From: Paralvinella palmiformis
Taxonomy: Eukaryota > Annelida > Polychaeta > Terebellida > Alvinellidae
Assembly: GCA_025642065.1 (NCBI GenBank)
Contig: JAODUP010000154.1
Span: 1,047,001 to 1,111,000 of the forward strand
Reading direction: 5' to 3'
Length of the DNA: 64,000 nt
Within the stretch, counting starts at the first letter, position 1; each line of letters begins with the position of its first letter. Below the pieces are notes generated by a model. That model did not search any database and was not told the DNA's origin. It saw only the letters and a program-made list of their open reading frames with translations. Of the stretch, positions 36,011-46,732 are shown in pieces. The translations under genes were made by a program, and so were the position numbers.

Positions 36011-36914
36011 ACCAACGTGCATTATTTCATTTATTTCCTTGACTTAATCAGACTATATTCTGGGTGCAATTTTATTTATAAAACAAGAGTACCCGACAAC
36101 AGCCAACATTTAACAGTTATATAATTAACTATTTACCTAAATCTCTGAATGCGTGTGCGGGTAGAAGGTGGACAGTCAATGTACAACATACTTACACAAA
36201 TATCTAATTATCTTAAAGAAATAGTACTTTGAAACACTTAGCTACCAGTGAAAGATAACGGAGATATTATTTATTAATTAATAACCCCACACGTAACGTG
36301 TAAATAAAACAACGACAGCAGAGATATTGGTGTATATTTGTTATAAGTGTATACAAATTTTAACTTAAATAACATCTGTGTTATTGCTAAACCACAGACA
36401 GGTGTTATACCCGTGTGATATTTTTCTCGCACAACGGTATTATACCTGTGTGACATATTTGTGTTTTCAAGATGGTAGTACCATATACACAGATCACTGT
36501 GTACTGTGAAATATTCTGTTAAACTACACGATACCGTGTAACATAATGGTCTTGGGTGTTTAGTATCTCAAACAATCATCGTGTATCCATGACAACAAAA
36601 TATTTGGTAAGTACAAATTGTTGTTTTATGTTATTGATGCGGTTCTTGTTTATGAATTTGAATCCTACTTTTTATGTTATTATTTTTAATAACAACCACA
36701 TCTACAATAGTAACAATAAAAATTCCAACGACAACGACAACAACAACTATTAGGTTTACTGATTGTGCAGTTTACGATTGTGCAGTTGTTGTTGAAATTC
36801 AGTTATGAATTGGGTTTTGAATCAAGCAATCCAGGGGCTAGCCAATAACGGTCATCACTCACTGACCTTAGGTGCCACTAAGTTTTATCCATTATGAACT
36901 CTTCTGTTTATCCT

Positions 36915-37187
36915 ATGTACTGGTTGGTAAGAGCGTTGGACTTCCATACCCATGTTTCATGCTGTGCGGGAGGCCGGAGGTTCGAATCCCGGCTGTGACA
37001 TTATAGTAGAAGGGGCTTTTCATCCAACAAGGTAACTGGCAAGGTTTTCTCCCCCGAACATGACATCTAGGTGACACCTCGTTAAATAACTGCCATTTCA
37101 CCATAATAACAGAAATCAATGCCAGGTGGCTGTGCCCAATAGGCGACAGCCAGGAGTCTCTACTCCAAACTTCAACAAGACAAAATT
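36915..37187 (+). mobile_element. tRNA-derived SINE-A, most complete copy
   Basis: The head reads TGGTTGGTAAGAGCGTTGG (A box) and then GGAGGTTCGAATCCCGGC (B box at about 36977-36994), spaced as in a tRNA with a long anticodon-loop insert. The body follows (AGAAGGGGCTTTTCATCC, then TTTTCTCCCCCGAAC). The 3' part, AACTGCCAT..CCATAATAAC..CCAGGTGGCTGTGCCCAATA and a CCAAACTTCAACA end, is shared with the copies at 40965, 42487 and 5563. No clear target duplication was found. Confidence 0.8.
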
Positions 37188-37434
37188 TGAATCATTCTTC
37201 AGCCAGAGCTGGCGCGCCACACATCGAAATTTGACGAATTTGACTGTTTTTTTGGTCGTTGGATCTCACAGCGGGTTAGAAACGTCTAGGTTTAGCAGGC
37301 ATTGAAACCGGCAGAGAAACACGACGCGCATACTACTATTATCGGAAAGTGAAGAGAAGAAGAATCAGATGTTACGCTACCAGGACCACCAAATGATTCG
37401 CTGTTCCATGCAGGAATTGGACTGAGCTAGAATT

Positions 37435-37728
37435 ATGGCTGGTACGAAGCAGACCGCGACTAAGTCAACCCGAGGTAAGGCTCCGCGTAAATTGCTCGCT
37501 GTTAAAGCAGCCAGGAAGAGTCTATCATCAACGGGTGGTGCGAATGAATCCCATAGTTACAGGCCAGGTACAGGTGACATCAGACGTTACCAGAAATCAA
37601 CACAGTTGTCGATCAGGAAGCTGCCATTCCAGAGGACTGCGCTTCCATAGTGCTGCCATAGGTGCTCTGCAGGAGGCTAAATCTAGTGAAGCTTATCTGG
37701 TTATACTTACTTATATTTTTCCTCTTCT
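37435..37728 (+). pseudogene. Histone H3.3 processed pseudogene
   Basis: The frame begins [19 protein letters not shown] and follows histone H3 to KLPFQR; a deletion and frameshift then remove about 12 residues, and the match resumes one frame over as [14 protein letters not shown]...SEAYLV before it ends near H3 residue 104. Substitutions at normally invariant sites (R2 to G, R8 to T) show decay. Variant-specific residues point to H3.3: Ser at position 31 (SSTGG) and AAIG at 87-90. Replacement H3.3 genes normally have introns; none is present here, so this is a retrocopy of the mRNA. The usual H3 C-terminal third is absent. It sits between a SINE-A copy and a broken LINE. Confidence 0.9.
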
Positions 37729-37759
37729 GCATATAGTTTAGACTTATAGCCTGTTGGCA

Positions 37760-38840
37760 GATAGTGACCTACCTATAGGGACGCATTGTCATAATGAAAG
37801 AATGCGTTTACCGGTTGTTGGCTATAATTTCATCGACTCTAGGTTTTATCTAACCTTGATTTAAACGCGTCTTACCGTTTTGTTTAGGCGTTCTTTGGCT
37901 AGTTTGAATGAATGCCCTCTGGTGGTTTGTGACTGATCTATTTTAATGTACTTCGCGTCTATATGATACACACCATGTGTATTTTTGTACAGCTCTATCA
38001 TATCGCCTCTTGTCCTACGTTAGTGAAGGCTTGGTATCTTCAATTGTTTCAGCCTATCCTCGTATTCCCTATCATGCAGGCCCAGGACTAACTTAGTGGC
38101 ACGTCTTTGTACATTCTCAAGTAGAGCGATGTCTTTGTTGTAGAGGGGCATCTAGGCTGCATTATCATACTCGAGGTAGGGTCGAACCAGTGATATATAT
38201 AGTCTGGTCACAGACTCAGCATCAAAATAGGAATATGTCCTGCGTATCAAGCCCAGTATTTGGTTTCATTTGTTGACCTGTTTTTCACAATGTTGACTGA
38301 AGTTTAATTCAGGGTCTATATGGATACCCATATACCCATATCTTTTTCCAGTTTGGTCTCATGTAGTCCGCATTGGGTCATATAATACTATTGGTGTGGA
38401 GTTTTTTCCTCCTATGTGCAATTTCAGCTGTCATTTGTTACTCCACTCTTGCAGTGCAATCAAGTTTGTCTGGAGAACCGTTGAATCTGCTTCTCTGTTC
38501 ACAGTCCTGAACAGTTTTGTGTCATCCGCTAACATCCTGATTAGACTGTTAACTACCTCTGGTATTGATGAAGATAATGAATAAGAGGGGTCCCAGAACA
38601 CTGCCACGTGGTATGCCGCTTAGGACACGTGTCAGTAGGGAGAGTACACTGGCTACGGAGACTCTCTGTCTTCTGCCTATGAGGGATAACCTGACCTCTG
38701 ATACCATATCCATATACTTTCCTTAGCAGCCTCTGATGGGGAACAGAGTCAAAGGCCTTAACAAAGTCTAGATAGATGCAATCCATGGAGCCATCGTTAT
38801 CTATTGCTTCAGTCCAGTGGTCCAGTACATCCAATTCAAT
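37760..38840 (-). pseudogene. Broken non-LTR retrotransposon (LINE) reverse transcriptase
   Basis: On the minus strand from about 38834, the frame reads YLDFVKAFDSVPHQRLLRK, a classic LINE RT block, then fragments of the SGIPRGSVLGPLLFI-type motif in shifted frames. Past the catalytic region, around 38150-37870, it reads [40 protein letters not shown] (one stop follows) and TRGDMIELYKNTHG. These are the usual RT-tail segments of CR1/Jockey-like LINEs. Several frameshifts and stops make it dead, and no endonuclease was seen. Confidence 0.85.
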
Positions 38841-39029
38841 GTATATGTACTTTATTTACATAATATAGTTATACGGATTACTCTATTATGAGGTCCGTCA
38901 TTTAACGCCTTATGATAGTAGTCTACATACATCAACATGAATGTACCCGAGAATATTATTATTTTTGTTACCTTTTGTATCAGCGCACATTATTATTAAT
39001 AGTACTAACCTCTATGTATGCGCCCAAGC

Positions 39030-39066
<37 letters not shown>
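39030..39066. repeat. (ATT)n microsatellite
   Basis: About 36 bp of TTA repeats. Confidence 0.9.
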
Positions 39067-39556
39067 GTTAGTAACTTTTAGGTCCACGTGCATGCTAATA
39101 TTGTTGTTAGTAACTTTTCATGTCTGCGCGCTTACTGCTGTTGTTGGTGGTGACCTATATTTGCGCGTGCAAGCTATTATTGCTATTAGAGCTTGTAGTT
39201 GGTTACATATCAATAAAGTTCCATTCCCCTCAGGATGGTGTTGGTTTAAAAGAGTATTCATTGCAAACATCCAGCTTCTGTGTTAGAATCCAACTCATAC
39301 CTGTGTCTGTGGGATGTATCCCTTGGTAGTCGTCCCTCGGCCATATGTCACAGGTCTGACCAGAGATGAGTCTAAACAACTTTACTTCTCTAAATCACTT
39401 ACCCGCTACCATTACTACTACTGCTACTGCTACTACTACTACTACTGCTACCAACGACATCATTGTTTGTTTAAAAGGTTAACCATTTATAACCTAAACG
39501 TTCATAAAACATCAAATATATTTAATGTAATGGATTTTTACTATCTGTCTGTTTAG

Positions 39557-39786
39557 AAACGAACAATAAACAGTTTTCACGACCTGATGTTGGTAGATGA
39601 TTTGTCACAATACCAGGTACATCCGCTAGATGTCGCTGGGATATTGGTCGGAAGTCTGTGCTTCTTGTGGTACGGTACAAGTAGCAATAGTGAACTGTCA
39701 ATGTGTGAACACAATTATAACGACTGGATTATAGAAGCAGCATTATATATAGGTATCATGGTTAGTTGTAATAGCTATTAATTGAA

Positions 39787-39819
<33 letters not shown>

Positions 39820-40420
39820 AATGTATATTTAATAAAACGCCCGTATTAGCAGGAGCCATTCAAAGCTCACCAAGTCATATGTGATGGGGACTTGAGGAAT
39901 ACGTTGATTAATCAATAATTCGCTACTTCCTTTAATTTATAAAAGGCTATTCTGTATTCTAGTTAATTGACCTTTTATGTAAACTGACCTTGATTAATTA
40001 GTTTTCATTAACAACAATCGATCCGACAAGTTAATTTGTCATGTTAGAACATTCTGAATTAAAGCTAAGATAAACTTGTTCAACTTTCAGTTCATCCTTA
40101 CCTCAATAATATCTGAAGCTTACAGACGGCGCAGTAGATTCTCTACATCTGTTACACCACTGTCACTATTGAGTATTGTTTCCCTTTTTTTCCCCGTCTT
40201 TCTCATTTCTATAATCATAACATCCTTGACCCTGACAATTGTCAACAAAGTGAAGGACACGCAGGATCGAGATCATTATTGTTGTAATAAGGTTATATGA
40301 ATATAAAACATTATTTTCATTGCGTTATTTTCATATCTAAAAATATATAATAACAAATAACTTACTTATGATTACACATATTTATTTGATTTATTTACAT
40401 ATTTTTTATTTAAGCCAGTC

Positions 40421-40493
<73 letters not shown>

Positions 40494-41178
40494 ATTAATC
40501 ACATTTTCCTAGATACCAGATTAAACGAATGGTCTATATTTCAACCGACTTGTTGTCGTAAATAATATGTTAGTTAACGATTTGTTATTTTCTGTTTTTG
40601 CTTAATTAGATTACATACTATACTAATTTAATGCTGAACTACATCAGCATGTGGTACTTACCATACGATAACAAAATTGTCCCTATTTGTCGTTGTTATT
40701 TGTATTCCAGGAAACAATAACAGTTACTTGTTTGTTACTAATTACTTCAGTTGGTCACTTTGGCAACCTTTTTAGCTCAGATATCCAATAATTCAGTCAA
40801 ATTATTATTATTTCTCAGAACCAGAAACCCCCTCCCCACACATACAGATAGTGTACACCTTATCACGTGTTCAACAAACTGTTATATTTTGGCGCGCCGA
40901 GAGCCTATGAAAGGCCTAACTTTTCACTCTAGTTAGTTAGAGAGAGAGAGAGAGAGAGTATTTCGCCCATCATTATAATAACAGAAACCAACACCAGGTG
41001 GCTGTGCTCAATAGGCGACAGTCAGGGGTCTCTATCCCAAACTTCAACAAGACAAGTCTAGTTGGAGAATAACTTGAGACGCCAGACATGTCGGACGTCT
41101 ATCGATACGGTTGATATAGGTAGAATTTATTTATTTATTCAAATCCAGAATAAACTGAGGTCAGCATCTGAGGCGTCG

Positions 41179-41235
<57 letters not shown>

Positions 41236-41478
41236 TTCTTTTGGATAACAGAAAATTACTGTTAAATGTAAACTGTGGTGTCAAAATAGTTATCTTTGTA
41301 TGTAGTAATTCGCCAATGAACCACACACACGTGTTGTTTGCTGCGAGCTGTGGTGTCAAATGGTATGTTTTTACGTGCATCCGCTTTTGTACGTAGCCTG
41401 CATGTAGCCGGGGGCGTTTGTTATTCCGGCAGGCAACTCCATGGATATTAAGCTACGGACAGAGTTGTTCCCATATTA

Positions 41479-41516
<38 letters not shown>

Positions 41517-41992
41517 TATTATTATTATTGCCACTACTACTACTACTACTAATACTACTGTTTTCCTTTTAGAATAACTATAAACAAAGTTGTTCAGGTA
41601 ATAACCAAGAAATAGAAAAAATTTCACCCACGAATAGTTACGACGCTATACCATTAGTAACCATAGCAACCGCTGATAAACGTACAGATAACAACCAATC
41701 AGAGCCCATTTACGATCGTTACTCGTTTAAAGCTATAAACCTGCCATTAGGAGGTCTATGTCAGGTATATCGTTATAAAGAATGTCCACATCCGGTATTT
41801 ACAGATGAGTGGAAAGGACGAATTACGGCTTCTCATACGGTAAATATTCGTGGTATTTGTGCTCTAATTGCGAATACAATTATGATAAATACAATTCCTT
41901 TAATTACCGAAAACAACGATTTGTATATTTGGATCAGCGTGAATCCAGTATCGATATCGGAATATCATCGATCGAGAGACCTGATACTTTGA
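39557..41992 (+). CDS. Orphan multi-pass membrane protein, 3' exons
   Basis: Three frames join in phase 0: 39557-39760 (acceptor TTTAG, donor ATG|GTTAGT), 40091-40291 (acceptor CTTTCAG, donor AAG|GTTATA) and 41573-41992 (acceptor CCTTTTAG, stop TGA). Together they give 273 visible residues. The first may start at the ATG at 39587 or continue from exons upstream. Hydrophobic stretches fall at about residues 26-39, across the first junction (WIIEAALYIGIM then FILTSIISEAY), and at LLSIVSLFFPVFLISIII. A hydrophilic loop of about 90 residues follows, then a weaker hydrophobic segment (IRGICALIANTIMI). Six or more Cys lie outside the helices. I do not recognise the family. Three matching phases and a 140-codon open frame in AT-rich DNA argue for a gene, but the donors are not strong. 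An R3 copy with a nested SINE fills intron 2. Confidence 0.45.
39786..39935 (-). repeat. Family D repeat with (AAT)n tail
   Basis: AAT repeats at 39786-39822 are followed by GCAGGAGCCATTCAAAG at about 39850. Read in reverse, this is an element ending in a (TTA)n tail, as at 3748 and 43812. It lies in intron 1 of the candidate gene at 39557. Confidence 0.6.
40425..40492. repeat. (TTA)n microsatellite
   Basis: Some 22 TTA units. The poly-Tyr frame across it is an artefact. Confidence 0.95.
40851..41405 (+). repeat. R3 interspersed repeat, copy 3, interrupted
   Basis: It matches the left part of the 35283 copy (CTTATCACGTGTTCAACAAA, GGCGCGCCGA, CCTAACTTTTCACT), is interrupted by (AG)n and a SINE-A fragment, and resumes at about 41060. 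A (TA)n(TG)n tract at 41184-41234 interrupts it again before GTAAACTGTGGTGTCAAA and GTAGCCTGCATGTAGCCG. The right quarter of the family is absent, and the X unit follows directly. Confidence 0.8.
40965..41056 (+). mobile_element. SINE-A 3' fragment nested in R3
   Basis: It carries AATAACAGAAACCAACACCA, GGTGGCTGTGCTCAATAGG and CCCAAACTTCAACAAGAC. Its position inside an R3 copy shows that it inserted after that copy. Confidence 0.75.
41411..41480 (+). repeat. X repeat unit, copy 2
   Basis: GGGCGTTTGTTATTCCGGCAG, then CTCCATGGATATTAAGCTAC, as at 34837. It directly abuts the R3 copy and is followed by (AAT)n/(ATT)n at 41483-41530. Confidence 0.65.
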
Positions 41993-42289
41993 GAGATTTT
42001 GATCAATCAGGATCAGCTGTCGTCGTTTATCATCGGCTTGTGAAGATTATATTTTCTTCAACTGTATGATATCTATTTTGTGGCGAATCATCTCTGGTGA
42101 TAAGATAAAAACATTCTTCTCGAGAACGAACTGAAAGAAGACGTATTACCTGGTGATTATACTCACGTGTTTGGATTTAAGTATGAACATATACAGTTAA
42201 AGTTGGTTATAAATAATTAGGATATGATGGAATGGTATATTAACCCGAAGTGGTTTGCTAGTCCGGCCAAGCGTCCATTCACCTCCATA

Positions 42290-43346
42290 GTAAAGAAACT
42301 GGGATATAACGAAATTTATCCACAAAACAAACGAAGTGATTTGTCGGTCCCAGAAGCATTATAACAAAATACGATAGTAAATGCAACAACCAATATGACA
42401 CATGTCACATCCAAGATTATTGTGGCGTACTTTGGATTGGCTTGCCAACCTGTTTAAATAGAGACAATTTTCTATCAGTATTAGGAGGTTCGAATTCAGG
42501 CCGTGACATTTTTTCCAACCAGGCAACAGGCAATGATTTTCTCCCCCGAAAACTTATAGTAAACTGAGGTGCCACCACGTTAAGCAACTGCCATCATCAT
42601 AATAACAAAAACCAACACCATATGGCTGTGCCCAATAGGCGACAGCCAGGGGGTCTCTACCCCAAACTTCAATGAGACATCAGTATTAAAATAAACGGTG
42701 ACGTTGGGGACCCCGCTGAGAAAGTAATACACTTTGGCAGTGACCTCCCTTATGGCATTTGGGCTCCATCTTTCCGCACTGCTCACCTGTGGCCACTCCA
42801 ACATAGAGGCTGTGCTGAATAAGCGACATCCTGGGGATTTTCCACGAAATACAAAACAAGCAACCAGTAATCAGATATCGCAATGGCTAGTAGACGTAAA
42901 CCAGTATCTCTTGACACAAAGTTGCAAATTCTTGACCAAGTTAACAAAAAAGTGAAAGCTACGACTCAAATTGATAAAGAATATGGTGTTCCGTATAGTA
43001 CACTGTCAAAGTGGTTGAAAAACAAGGATTCATTGAGAAAAACTCACGGAAATTTGTTTGCAAAACTAAGTATCTATCTTCAGTCATTGCCTGACACGCA
43101 ACAGATTTTTTCATGTAAAATCATGAAGGAAAATGTGGAAATAAAAGATGAAATTAATTGTTGGTTTTCATCATCCAATCAGAGACTGGGAACACATTTG
43201 CTCCGTGTCTTAATAAAATAGGGTTATTTTCACCAATTATCGCTCATGCGCAGGTAAATAATTTGAAAACTGGGATAAAACGAAATACCATTATAACGAA
43301 ATGAATTCCCAGTTCCCGTGAATTTCGTTATAACCAACTTTTACTG
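42290..43346 (+). mobile_element. Tigger/pogo-like element with CENP-B-type HTH fragment
   Basis: At 42883-43040 the frame starts MASRRKPVSLDTKLQILDQV and continues KEYGVPYSTLSKWLKNKD. This is the CENPB_N helix-turn-helix found at the N-terminus of Tigger/pogo transposases. The frame runs to a stop at 43221 without the second HTH or the DDE core. The right end reads, inverted, CAGTAAAAGTTGGTTATAAC then GAAATTCACGGGAAC and abuts TA at 43347-43348, as in Tigger elements. A related but poorer left end (AGTAAAGAAACTGGGATATA, then ACGAAATTTAT) is near 42289. It is a deleted, inactive element with a SINE-A inside it. Confidence 0.65.
42487..42681 (+). mobile_element. SINE-A copy in the Tigger-like element
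   Basis: It starts at the B box (GGTTCGAATTCAGGCCGTGAC), keeps the body (TTTTCTCCCCCGAAA) and the 3' part (ATGGCTGTGCCCAATAGGCG, ACCCCAAACTTCAATGAGAC). The A-box half is missing. Confidence 0.75.
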
Positions 43347-43399
43347 TATATACCAAAATCGCTATGATATTAAAGGATACAGAGGGCGTTATGACCATG

Positions 43400-43431
43400 T
43401 TTATTATTATTATTATTATTATTATTATTCG
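43400..43431. repeat. (TTA)n microsatellite
   Basis: About 30 bp of TTA repeats just outside the Tigger-like element. Confidence 0.9.
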
Positions 43432-43806
43432 TAACAAAGACATACATCAATATATAAAAATTACAATAACTTATCTCTACAATACTATTTCCTTTTTGTT
43501 TATTATATATATTTATCTATAATTCAATATACCATAACAATAACAAATAGAAACAAGTATGTATCAGTATATGTTTATATTATTTAAGACATTGATACAT
43601 GACATTAGTAATTAATACTCCTATGTTCCAATAACTGTAGTTATTTAATAATACACTGACTTGGTAATTCTCATTTATTTTTCACGGTATGACTGAAACT
43701 AATTTGAGCTTTAGGTACTTGGTTTGCTAATTTTTACTGTAAAAATGCAACGTTTGAAAGATGTTCTGACAATATTTGTTGTTAGGCGATATTACGTTGA
43801 AGTATT

Positions 43807-43810
<4 letters not shown>

Positions 43811-43862
<52 letters not shown>

Positions 43863-44045
43863 CGTCCTTACTAGCAGGAGCCATTCAAAGGCATTGTACA
43901 ATGATACCCTCAATTTTATATGTCTTTATAATCGAAATAAGAGATTTTAACGATAATTATTTATCTGTGAAAGCAACCTTGAACAGGTGTGTGTTTAGAA
44001 CGGATTTAAAATTTTCAAGAGATTTACCAGCATATTTAGCCTAGG
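43811..44045 (-). repeat. Family D repeat with (AAT)n tail, longest tail
   Basis: Some 16 AAT units are followed by CTTACTAGCAGGAGCCATTC and a body that matches the copy at 3748 for about 170 bp, including AACAGGTGTGTGTTTAGAAC and GATTTAAAATTTTCAAGAGA. The plus-strand frame of Asn repeats is an artefact. Confidence 0.7.
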
Positions 44046-44599
44046 TAAGTACCAAATACTGGAACGTATACTAAAATACAGGAACAATTTCTCATCAAAC
44101 TCGAGGAACCGTTGAAGGTTGTAATTGATCCAGTAACAACATCCGTAAGTCACAGGTGCCAACATTATGACTGAAGACGTTTATTATCTTAATGCAAATT
44201 TGATGAAATTGTATTGATCCCGCATTAAGCTTAGATTCTATATACGCGGCATGCGTTTTCCCGTGCGTTTTCTGTTTCTTTTGCCGAAGATGTTCATACC
44301 AAGAATAAGACAACACGATAGAAATACAGAATGGATAGCAAAAAACAGGTATGTTTATGTGCGTGCGTGCGTGCGCGCGTAAGTGCGCGCGTATTCAGGA
44401 ATATGCTGAAGATTTTCATACCAAGAATATGGCTAATCAGTCAAATTGCAGCTTTCTGTGTTGGAAATGGAGCAACATAACTTGTTACTAGGTTTGCTAG
44501 TGCATATAAATTTAAAATAAAAACGTAATAACAAAAGAAAACATCTGATCGGTGCTTCAGTTGAACAGGAACCGGTTTAAACAAGTAGCATACCATAAT

Positions 44600-46240
44600 C
44601 TGGTCAAGGAACTACAATTTGATGGGGGAAATTCCAACAATACTTCAGGATGACCATAGAATCTAAAATCCCGCCAAATTGTTGAAATGGATACACCATC
44701 TAACTGTTCTAACAGGTAGTCATTGTAGGTTTTAAATAAGTGGGGTGGTATGCTTGCTTATATTTTCAAGTAATCTTTAACTACTTCAGCCACACTATTC
44801 TGAATTCGCTAAAGGCGATTGACGTTATAATCAGCTATGGCATATAACAGGCGGTTACAATAGTCCATTCAAGATGTAATAAAGCCATGGACTACAGGTA
44901 CAAGTGCTTCTTGTGTCAAGAATGCTTTTACACAGTGGATGTTCTTAAGATGGTAGTAGGCAGCTCGGCATACTGATGTGACATGTTTATACATGTTAAT
45001 GCATTGGTAAAAAATAACCCCTAGATTTTTTACTGACTCATTAGGGGTAATTGAAGATGCATCCATGTGTAACACTTGTGTTTTCAGGGATTTAACACAA
45101 TGTGGTGATGCCAAATATATAATATTTGTTTTATTATGATATAATCTTAGAAGATTTTGCGTCATCCATAGCCGAATACCAGAAATACAATGTTCTAAAT
45201 TATTCAAGGAAGAGGATAAATTTAACTCATTGTCAGGATCCAGTGATATATACAGCCTTTGTGTCATCAGTATACAAGTAATATTTAACGCCATATCGCT
45301 GCGCAATGATCCCAAGAGAACGGGTATGCATTGTGAAAACCAGAGGACCAAGAACTGAACTTTGTGGTACACCAGATAACAAAAACTGAAGGCCATCAAA
45401 ATACGATGAACAGACACCCTCTGGGAGCGTTGTTCCAGACAGGATCTAAACCATTCAAGTACTCTAACCTAGAGAAAAGTACATTATGGTCAACTCTATC
45501 AAATGCAGCCGACAGATCCAGAAGAACAAGGAATCCTGGTTTACCTTGATCAACTGACACCATAATATAATTTTCATCTGCACCAAGACTGTTTCAGTGC
45601 TGTAACCACTTTTATTTGCAGACTGTAGTGATTCAGTAAGGTTAATATTGATTAAGTATTTGGTTAGATAGAAAGCAACTGCCCTTTCAATAACTTTAGA
45701 TTAAAATGTAAGATTTGAAACAGGTCTGCAATTGCTTAGGATATAACAATCAAAACTGTAGCTTTTTATTAATGGTTTTACAAGAGCAGCTTTCATGGAT
45801 CTTGGAGAGAAAAAACGGGAGCTAATGATTGATTGACTATCTTTATAATCAGGCTTATCAGAACATCCGACATTCATCTCTTTGCAGCTGATATACCTCC
45901 GTATTGTACCCTGGAAGCAGTGGTATTGTTGATATTTCCTTTGTCCTTACAGATGCATGTTCATCTACAAGGTCCCTCAATATACTATTATAGAGATCCA
46001 CCAGATGAAGCAATATCATCCCCCTGGATACAAATAACTCCAGATAAGAGACCCACAGATCACCAAGAAAAGTATCTTATATTTCCTGGATGAAATAACC
46101 TTAGCCGAAGGAGATTGTTTCTTTAAAGATACATTAATCCTAATAAGGAAATGATCAGACAGCATGGAAGATACAGACACACCGTCGATAAAATTATCAT
46201 CATCACGGGAGATGACAAGATCTAAGATATGACATTATAA
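44600..46240 (-). pseudogene. Broken LINE: endonuclease end, reverse transcriptase
   Basis: On the minus strand near 46215-46130 the frame reads DLVISRDDDNFIDG and VSSMLSDHFLIRINVS, the C-terminal end of an AP-type LINE endonuclease. Downstream come RT pieces in changing frames: a SGVPQSSVLGPLVF block near 45380-45320, the catalytic box as YTDD near 45265-45280 (usually YADD), then from 45250 to 44870 a 120-codon stretch (LDPDNELNLSSSLNNLEHC, NKTNIIYLASPHCVKSLKT, ESVKNLGVIF, AAYYHLKNI). It ends in the usual RT tail (MDYCNRLLYAIADYNVNRL then a stop). The order EN then RT fits a CR1/Jockey-like element. Frameshifts and stops show it is inactive. Confidence 0.88.
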
Positions 46241-46298
46241 ACATTATAAACGCCAGTGCGTTATGATAGTTCTTATAGCAGGTTAATTTCCCCAGACG

Positions 46299-46301
<3 letters not shown>

Positions 46302-46341
<40 letters not shown>
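46302..46341. repeat. (TA)n microsatellite
   Basis: A TA tract of about 40 bp next to the LINE endonuclease end. Confidence 0.9.
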
Positions 46342-46345
<4 letters not shown>

Positions 46346-46674
46346 TAAAATGAACTAGCTAAATTATAACACGTGGATATTGTATCCCATTAAGTACGAT
46401 CCAGAATTTAGTAGTAAATCTGGATTTGTTAATTTCTCTCCTCGTTGTTTGTTATCACGAAAAGAGATTGTGTTTTACATCATCGTAGATAATACCCTTA
46501 TGTTTATTTATGAGTTCATTTATCAACAAACAAGACACTGAGACGTGTACTCGGGGTATGTAGCTTGGTTTAGTTGAGGAATGAGAACACCTCATCTTGG
46601 TTCATCTATAAACCTACCACGTGACTCGTTTTACATCGGACTTCAAAGCTTCGTTGTATTTTCCGATCATGTCC

Positions 46675-46732
46675 GTGTGTGTGTGTGTGTGTGTATGTGT
46701 ATGTATGTGTATGTATGTGTGTGTGTGTGTTC
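46675..46732. repeat. (TG)n/(TGTA)n microsatellite
   Basis: TGTGTG with regular TATG interruptions, 58 bp. Confidence 0.9.

Noticed and set aside
36915..36994. Possible tRNA gene
   Set aside because: A and B boxes are present, but the arms do not form a full cloverleaf and the segment belongs to a repeated SINE.
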